DNA from: Linanthus parryae | Taxonomy: Eukaryota; Streptophyta; Magnoliopsida; Ericales; Polemoniaceae | DNA length: 64,000 nt | Direction: 5' to 3' | Assembly (NCBI GenBank): GCA_023055425.1 | Contig: JALGPY010000012.1 | Location: 12,769,922-12,833,921 of the forward strand | In this document: positions 57,044 through 64,000 of the stretch, one piece after another | How the letters are laid out: every line of letters begins with the position of its first letter | Numbering within the stretch: the stretch's first letter is position 1 | Program-made: the position numbers and the translations under genes | Notes under the pieces: model-generated | Database searches by the model: none | What the model saw: only the letters and a program-made list of their open reading frames with translations | Told to the model about the DNA's origin: nothing

Positions 57044-58474
57044 TGTTGGAATAGATGCCCTAGAGGCAATCTAGTTTAGTATGAATTTGTATATGGCTAG
57101 AAAATTCATTTATTATTTATTGGATATTTAATATAATGAAGTCCTTAGATTTACAATTGTGTTGTTTATCTTAAATATCCCTAGTCAAGTATAATGATTA
57201 ATGGGACAATCATCTATAGACTAGTATGGGGTTGGATTGATATGGAGATATCACGATCCAGCACATAGGTGTGCATTACGGAATGTTGCACTAGATTGAC
57301 CCATCTCCGAGAAGGCTACATACATGTTATGTTGAGTCACAAGTGCTTCTCGCGGTGCAATGGTATTGTCATCCTTAGACTTGAAGTCACTAGATATTCT
57401 AGTTGTGGATCATTGTGATCTTGGTAGCGTTAAACGCTACACCGTAACTGGGTAGTTATAAAGGCGTGTACTTGATACAATGAGAAGCAAGCTTAGAGAT
57501 GATAGTGGACGTAGAGAGGATTTGCCCCTCCCACATAACGGGAGCAAATATCCTAGGCCACTCGAGGGATAGTGCTTATAGAATGTCTGGCCAGACTCAA
57601 ATAAATCAATATAGGATATTGATGTTATTTGCACGAATAAGGCTATTCCCATGGATCGAGAAACTATGGATTGGATATACGAGTGTGACTTGTATGTCTC
57701 GTGTCCAATCCGGATATGGAGGCAAAGGGATGAGACAATTACTTGTACAAAGGTTGTCTAGATGACTATTCTATTAGTTGGCTAGAATGGATGTTTTGCT
57801 AGAAACCGCTCCATATTAGCAAATAGTTGCTACCAACTAGATAGAACCTATGGGGTCACACGCTATATAGAGTTGAACTAGATTTGGGAATTAATTAATT
57901 GGATTAATTAATTAGAAGGATCACTTTGCAAACCCTTGCAAACTTAGTAGGGACTAATTTGCAAGGAAGGGACTAAATTGAATTCTAGTTGGACTAGAAT
58001 AAGTCCTTTAGGTAGTTAACAAGGAGTTGTTGGACTATATAAAGGACCCTCCTTCCTTCCTTCCCCATAACTTATGCTCATTAGTGAACATAACAAGAGT
58101 GGGAGAGAACAAAAGGAGAGAGAGCAAGCAACAAGGAGGCCGACCCGACCCCCTTGCCGCCGCCCTCACCCCGTCGGCCAAAAGAGGGCCGAAGCCCCTC
58201 TTTTGTCTCGTTTTGCGTGATTCCTTCATCCTCTTCCTATTCCGGGCTAGCACCAAGGAGTTTGGGAGATCTAGGATCAACTCTAGGCGTGGATCAACTA
58301 TAGAGAACGTGACATTATTCGCGTTTGAAGTCATCAAGGAGAACCCAAAGGTGTGTTTATGATTTCTTACCTTCACTATCGTTATGCATCTAGACTTGTG
58401 ATCCTTGGAGGGTTTTGCATGGTTATTTGTTTGATTATGCTTCCGTTGCGCGATCCATGAATCAAAACCCTACA
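57044..58474 (+). repeat. 3' LTR of element A2
   Basis: 1431 bp, TGTTGGAATAG to CCCTACA, preceded by AAGTGGGAGAC. It is collinear with the A1 LTRs but more different from them near 58090-58330. A TATATAAA box is at 58035-58042. Confidence 0.95.
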
Positions 58475-60545
58475 CACATCCCCTCAAAAGATGACATGTA
58501 AGACAATCCACGTAAGATGTATTTATAATATTAGCTCACCCTCAACGAACCTCCCTAACTCGACTCCCTCTATCATGACGCATAGGAAGGGACCATTCTA
58601 ACTAGTGATGAAAGTCACAAGGAATAGCTTCCTAGGCTAGAGGTTGTGAAAAAAGGGGTAAATAGATCAAATTGGGGTAACTAGTGGACCTAGGCGATGG
58701 AGACGGGATGTGAGGTCCCCATAAAAATCACTAGCACAGCTGTTACGTTGCCACTACGAGGAGGGCTGACGACTACCTAAGTGACGGTGGTGTAGCGCTA
58801 GTAGGATAACTAGTTTGAGAGACAGCTACTTACAGTTCTCGAGTGCATTGGCCCTATAGCCTTTCTACTCCAGATTCTCGCGTCTACCTCACCTCAGATT
58901 TTCATACTACCTAGGGAATACTATCATTGAGCCCTCTCCACGCTCATTCTCTTCAATTGCCCTTTCTCAAAAACATCAATTTTTCAATTTTTTAGGATTT
59001 TTCTTATTTTAATTTTCCTAACTCTATATGCTTGGGCCAACTCGATTAACGAAAAACTATTGGGTAGGGGGACTCAATATTTAAAAGTGCAGCAATTATA
59101 TACAATGCAAATATTAAAACGTGCACATGCAATCCTAACTCCGACACCTACGTGCAAACTGACTAACTAATCTACATGTAACATGGTTATGCAATGTAAG
59201 GCAAGTAAAGATATGTGTAACCCCACCCCCCCCCCCCCCCGCCCCCCGCCCCCCCCCCCCCCCAAACTTGAGATAATCATTGTCCTCAATGAATTTAGAG
59301 TGTCCCCCCAATGACATGATCTCAATGTGTAAGGATTTAAAAAGAGACAAGTGTTGCATGGCACTTTGCGTAAAACAAATCATATCGTGTAGAGTGACTA
59401 TTTAAAGAGAGAGAAAGAAAACGTACCTACGGTCCCGGAGTATCGTTCTTACGGTACCGGTTTCGTGAAAATTGGTCAAGAAGGACCGAATTGGTCGACC
59501 AAATTTTCCGAAAACTCAAGCAAGTTGAAGCAAGACTACCTTTGATGTGCTCCTCGGTGTTCCCATCTTAAGTTCTTCTTTGAGATTTGGCCGAATCCAC
59601 CTCCAAAGCAACGAATTGGAAGATTTATGTTCTTGGAGATCTTCCTCTTTGAATTCCCCCGCACTCAATCCGCTCACTATCTCAAAAGCTCAAGAGTTAA
59701 TCCGCTCACTATCTCAAAAAACTTAATGATTTGGATGCGTTTTGGGTTTGGGGTATGTTGGTGTTCTTGAGGGTTTGGAGAGGAAGAAGATGAAGAAAAG
59801 GAGTGTTTGATCGAAATTGGGGTGTTAGGGGACTCATTGGTTGGTTCATGGCTTTAAAAATCCTCCAAAATGTCAAAATAACCACCAAAAAGTATCAAAA
59901 ATACCCCAAAAAAGTGAGCTGTCCGGCTGATTTCGGCCCCCATTTTGGCCCGAAGTGGATGCCGAAATCACTGGCAAAAATGAAGCAGAATGGCCATTTC
60001 AATTCGGGCCGAAATGGCTTGATCCATTTCGGCCCGAAATGGGTGCCGAAATCACTGAAGTAGGCCACCTTGTTTTTGCTCTAGTTTCTTCGTCCGGTAT
60101 TCGATTTGCGCGATTCTTGAACCGTTGGACTCCACACTCGACGAGGAATCCATTTTTGACTATAAAATTCCCAAACCAAGAAATTTTCCATTTCTTCTCA
60201 ATTAATCTCTCTTGTTCAAAGAATCTCGCCTCCGAAGCTCTTGAACTCTATTTTCAATCCGGATTCCGATGCGTGCAACCCCGATACTCCAACTCGCTAC
60301 CATGCTCCTCATGACTAATTTGCTACTCCTCGACCTCAAGTAGCTTCTTTATCAAGCTCAATGCTCCCGGTTAGCTAGTTGTTCCTCGTTTTGCGTGCAA
60401 AATCGTGCACATGCATCAAGAATGGGAATCCGGAGAGTTCTTCTGTACCTGTGTCCTGTACACTCCTAGAAAATATTAAAACAACACTCTCTCACCCCTC
60501 AAAATCAAATATGGAGAACTAAAAAACAAAAACTAAATGAAATAA
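58475..60545 (-). other. Element D noncoding 3' region
   Basis: A long noncoding stretch on the minus-strand side between the pol end and the 3' LTR, as in Tat-like and large non-autonomous gypsy elements. It holds a C-rich tract at 59221-59263 and a direct repeat with GGCCCGAA and GCCGAAATCACTG at about 59945 and 60031. No domain is found. Open frames on either strand here are compositional. Confidence 0.55.
59221..59263 (-). repeat. Poly-C/poly-G tract
   Basis: 43 bp of C with a few A and G interruptions on the plus strand. The minus strand carries long G-runs able to form a G-quadruplex. Confidence 0.95.
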
Positions 60546-60600
60546 TGAAATTCCTACTCTACATTGGGTTGCCTCCCAAGAAGCACTTGTAATTTAAGGT
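60546..60600 (-). pseudogene. Stub of element D pol C-terminus
   Basis: Minus-strand translation ends VDLKLQVLLGRQPNV, the LLGRQP signature seen at the end of Athila/Tat-type pol. The protease frame reaches almost to it, so RT, RNase H and integrase were deleted in between. Confidence 0.5.
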
Positions 60601-60703
60601 CGACGGCCCGAACCAGTTACCTCTTCCACCTAGAAAGGTGGCGTGGCACGAAGTGCCAAACCCTATTGTGTTCTCTGCAGGATCTTCCAGACGACCTTGT
60701 GCT

Positions 60704-61519
60704 TCACTTTAGGATCAGGTGGATCTTCCTTTGCACATCTCGAATTTGATGCACTACATGCATGGCATGTGGAACTGCTGACTGCCCCTGAGACTGTTGG
60801 GGAGTGGGATTAAAAACCCTGAAAGTTTCACGTACATCATTGATCCTTATGATCAACTCCCCGTTCTCAACATCTATCAATTTCCGACTGGTAGCCAAGA
60901 AGGGCCTACCCAGAATAATCGGAACGTCTCCAGGCGGCATATCTAGAATGACAAAATCAGCTGGGATGATGAGAATCCCAACCTTCACCAAGACATCTTC
61001 AACCTCCCCATAGGATTTCTTCTATGACTTATCTGCAAATTGCAGATTGATCCAGGTGGATCGCGCCCCCACACCTATTTTCTGAAATACTGAGATTGGC
61101 ATCAGATTGACACTAGCCCCCAAGTCACATAGGGCCTTTCCAATGTAGGCTCCACCTTGAGTAGCTTCAATCACGAAGCTTCCTGGATCCTTCTGTTTAT
61201 GAGGTAACCCATGTAAGGCACATGAGCTCACCTGCTCAGTCAAGTCCACCGTCTGAAAGTCACCAACAACTTTCTTACCCAACACTGCATCTTTCGTGAA
61301 TTTAGCATACTTAGGCATCAATTTTACTGCCTCAATGAGTGGTATGTTAATGTGCAGTTTGGAGAAGATAGATATGAATTGCCTATAATCCTCAGAGTCG
61401 TCTTTCTTCTTCATGCTACGCAATGGAAAAGGGAGATTCTCGGAAGAATAAAGTGGTGGAGTTACCTCATTAGTCACTTCCTCAGCTGGCGAAGTCATGC
61501 CCTTTGATTGGGTGACCAT
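60704..61519 (-). pseudogene. Element D protease region
   Basis: The minus-strand frame from 61519 has YRQFISIFSKLHINIPLIEA, YAKFTKDAVL, and the retropepsin-like core IGKALCDLGASVNLMPISVF with catalytic Asp at about 61119. After a TAG at 61022 the same protease continues as VGILIIPADFVILDMP, VPIILGRPFLATSRKLIDV, then FRVFNPTPQQ. The DLGASVNLMP motif is typical of Tat/Athila gypsy elements. One in-frame stop and the missing pol show it is inactive. Confidence 0.85.
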
Positions 61520-61619
61520 GACAGGAGTATTCTCAGAATCGAAGACTTCATGCTCCTTTTCCTTTGATGCTTCTTCCCTGGCATGACTCGGGTAGGGAGG
61601 GTAAGTCAGTGCAATCCCG

Positions 61620-62689
61620 CTGTGAGTATTGATGGCTTCAGCCTATTCCTGAGATGTATCAATACTGCTTTCCAGTGCTTTTTGGTCGAGTTGTTTCTTC
61701 AAAGACACAATTTCAGCTTTAGCCACCTGTAGTGAAGCTGCAACAGTAGTGAACTGAGTTTGCATGGTCATCATGTGTTCACCCATCATCTTCATCATCT
61801 TTTTCATTTCTGCTAACTCTGAAGCTTTTGCCTGTTGTTGCGAATACAACTCTGCAACATCTGCTTCCGGCTTTACCTCCAATGCATTCACCTGAACAGT
61901 ATTGTAGGCAAATGAGTTATGCTTCATTGGGACTGGTTTGTGGTAAGACTTTCCGATGCTCTTCTCCTGTTTAACCAGCTTATATGCCCCCTCCAAATCA
62001 CAGTTGAACAGGATATTACCCCAAGCTTCAATATCAAGCTTTTCTTTATCAGACTTGTCGAGTGCATCATAGAATACACGAATGATGTGCCCCTCTTCAA
62101 TTCAGTGGTTTGGGCATTTTCGTAATAATAGGTTTATGCGCTCCCATGCGTGGACCAATGATTCACTCTCCTGTTGTCTGAAATTCCAAATCTCGTTCTG
62201 TAGCTGAATTATCCGGGAGAATGGAAAAAATTTAACCATAAACTGCGAGACACACTCTTCCTAAGTTTTGATGGAGTTGGATGGCAAAGAGTCCAACCAA
62301 TCCTCAGCTGCTCCCATAAGGAAATAAGGGAACATCATCAGTTTAAGTGCTTCGGCAGTGACCCCCTTGTAGCGGGTATAAGTACAATAATGCTGAAATT
62401 CCCCAATAAATTCATGTGGATCTTCGTCTTCAGTGCCCGCGAATGGGAACTCATCCCTCAAAAATTTAATTTCCTTCAGCTTTAGGCAAAAATTCTCTGC
62501 TTGAATTGGTGGCACTACAATTGTTCGCTCAGTTCCTTTCAGGTTCACCTCAAATCCTTTGATGATTGCCTTCCCATAGCCGTTGTAGAGCATTGAGGAT
62601 GTTGCTACACGTACTTTCTCTTCAATATTAGCTAACCGTGCTTCCAGTTATTCTTGGGTAGGGATGCTCGGCTCTTGTCCCTTTGCCAT
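61620..62689 (-). pseudogene. Element D gag
   Basis: ATG at 62689 starts MAKGQEPSIPTQE, then a stop. The frame resumes with EARLANIEEKV, a gypsy Gag domain (EDEDPHEFIGEFQHYCTYTR, ALKLMMFPYFLMGAAEDWLD), WERINLLLRKCPNH, DKEKLDIEAWGNILF, and a Met/Gln-rich coiled-coil-like segment (61643-61996). No CCHC knuckle is present, as usual for this group. Stops occur after PTQE, SIKT, PNH and SQE. Confidence 0.85.
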
Positions 62690-62799
62690 CGATTCCTGAG
62701 AAAACAGCACTAGCAAACCCGTGAGGCAACAAAGAGTAAACAAAACAAAAATAAAATCTAAACTAAACTAATTTCTAACTAAAACTTGTTTACCGTTGT

Positions 62800-62817
62800 T
62801 CCCCGGCAACGGCGCCA
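62800..62817 (-). promoter_or_regulatory. Primer binding site of element D
   Basis: Minus-strand TGGCGCCGTTGCCGGGGA lies 6 bp from the 5' LTR end. It is the PBS sequence typical of Athila/Tat gypsy elements. Confidence 0.85.
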
Positions 62818-62823
62818 AAAACT

Positions 62824-64000
62824 TGACACGCTTTCTTACGTGTTACAGCAAGTGCACGGTTCAAGTAATATAGGGTAGCATTTCAACCCCGAGTTATCGA
62901 TCCCACGAGGACAATCACGAGATTATCTAGTTAGAAGTTTAGTTTAAAGTGAAGTAACCGGGAGGAAGTTGTTGGTTTAAGAGTTTGCCACCCCCAAACA
63001 AGTGTTGTACTGAAATATGAAAAGACAATGTTTTTGGATTTTACAATTAAACATGGTTTAATTATTTATGAAGAAAGACTAGGCGATCTATGGATCACCT
63101 AGGGTTGTTAGACAATTCGGGATACTGTATTGAAACACGCTAATCCTAATTCAGTTATGCCAGGTAACTAGTCACTACGATCGTCTTTCGATCTCACGTA
63201 GTCCTACGTCACTGTCTACTACAGGTCTTGTCGGTCCACTGTCGTTTACCAATTGGTGGCACTACTATCCACTGTCTTCCTGTTGTGTTCATGTTCTCTA
63301 TCACCCTAGGCCTAGTCTCTTTCAAGCACTCCACCTAAGTACTAGCAATTCCGGGTAGCTACTCCATTGTTTCTAAGATTGAAGCATCAAACATGAACAA
63401 TAACTAATATGGATTAAACATTAAGTAAGAACACATAATAATGAATAAAAATCATTCTCTAATGGTCATTCATCTCGTAATTTGGGTGTGTCAATAACCC
63501 TAGTTCAACAATACACCAAAAGACTTGAAGAATCGTCACAATCATGAATCCAAAACATGTATCAATCTTCAATAATCCGAAAAAACAATGCCTAACATAA
63601 CCCTAGGCTCTCCATATAGCCTAGAAAATAATCTAGTTGCTCATGGAAATGAAAAGATACACAAGTTTCTCCATAGATAATGAAAGAGAAGAGAAGAAGT
63701 GATCAAACGGTGAAATCGCCGAAGAGTAGACGAATCTGGGCAATACCCGAGCTCCAAGATGCTCTCGAATGGTGTCCCGTTGCTCTTCTCCTTCTTCTTG
63801 ACTCCCTCTATGCGTGATTGGTGATAATTTTCGTGCCTAGGTCGTCCTTCCTTCATAACCCGCAGAAGTCTTCAGTAATTACACAATAGCCCCTTAAATC
63901 TGCTCCTCATTTCAATAGGCCATATCTTTTTCGTCTGAACTCGGATTTAGCTATGTGACCTATCGTTGGAAAGCTCTCGGAATCTACTTTCATTTGGAGC
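62824..64000 (-). repeat. 5' LTR of element D, continues past the window
   Basis: The LTR end (minus) reads GCGTGTCA next to the PBS. The first 406 bp from 62824 match the truncated 3' LTR at 53474. The start of the LTR is outside the window, so its length exceeds 1177 bp. Confidence 0.9.

Larger units (their letters stand above)
53880..58474 (+). mobile_element. Element A2: Angela/BARE-like copia lacking 5' LTR and protease-integrase core
   Basis: Sequence matches A1 from just before gag (A1 29975) to the end of the 3' LTR. The 5' LTR, PBS and leader are gone. A second deletion of about 850 bp joins the gag zinc knuckle (CHYCSQPGH, 54700-54718) to mid-integrase (DKSIKALRSDRGGEY). Only one stop, TAG at 55554-55556, lies between there and the pol end. 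No target duplication is visible because the left end is a deletion junction. Confidence 0.9.
53474..64000 (-). mobile_element. Element D: Tat/Athila-type Ty3/gypsy element lacking RT and integrase
   Basis: On the minus strand: 5' LTR (past the window end to 62824), PBS (62817-62800), gag (62689 to about 61640), protease (to 60704), a few codons of a pol C-terminus, a long noncoding 3' region (60545 to 58475), and the last 406 bp of the 3' LTR (53879 to 53474). Element A2 sits between the 3' region and that LTR end, with loss of the intervening LTR part. No RT, RNase H or integrase sequence is present. Stops in gag and protease show it is not active. Confidence 0.85.

Noticed and set aside
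59135..59383. Gly-rich minus-strand open frames
   Set aside because: They come from the poly-C tract; the flanks show no coding character.

Overview
This window is repeat-rich nuclear DNA from a flowering plant, most likely a eudicot. It holds plant Ty1/copia lineages (Angela/BARE-like, SIRE/Maximus-like, Tork/Tnt1-like), a Tat/Athila-type Ty3/gypsy element, a plant Helitron, and fragments of plant-only families (Ninja/AFP, REM-type B3, F-box with associated domain). I see no prokaryotic operons, rRNA genes or CRISPR arrays. Lineage names rest on motif recognition, not on database searches.

Layout. 1-2500: decayed copia pieces (RT-RNase H, an LTR-like stretch, protease-integrase). 2531-2760: 61-bp tandem repeats. 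3117-4345: a large inverted repeat built from two head-to-head copies of the 3' end of a Ninja/AFP-family gene, a natural hairpin locus. 4346-9116: mostly unrecognised, with a short LTR-plus-PBS remnant near 5.8 kb and a gypsy-type solo LTR ending at 9116. 9200 to about 18840: a decayed autonomous Helitron (Rep + PIF1-like helicase). 20171-21530 (minus): a broken F-box gene. 22589-23090: a second Helitron 5' end. 24060-47349: a SIRE-like copia element (B) with two later copia elements nested in it: A1 (Angela-like, 27003-35404, target duplication GACTT) inside gag, and C (Tork-like, 36099-41230, target duplication CCCTC) between protease and integrase. Extra B internal sequence before its 5' LTR suggests a tandem B array. 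47433-48386: a REM-type B3 gene or pseudogene whose start codon lies 84 bp after B's 3' LTR. 50115-50500: an unrecognised charged protein. 51021-51640 (minus): a copia gag/PBS/LTR remnant. 51655-53470: diverged tandem repeats with a 112-bp TA microsatellite and a perfect 32-bp inverted repeat. 53474 to the window end: a minus-strand gypsy element (D) with gag and protease but no RT or integrase, interrupted by a second Angela-like element (A2, 53880-58474) that lost its 5' LTR and its protease-integrase segment.

Almost all coding capacity belongs to transposons and nearly all of it is broken. The best candidate for something new is the Ninja/AFP hairpin: a transcript across it would fold into a roughly 0.55-kb double-stranded RNA matching the conserved C-terminal region of a hormone-signalling repressor family. 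Second come the B3 gene abutting a retrotransposon LTR and a 16-bp palindrome repeated through element B.
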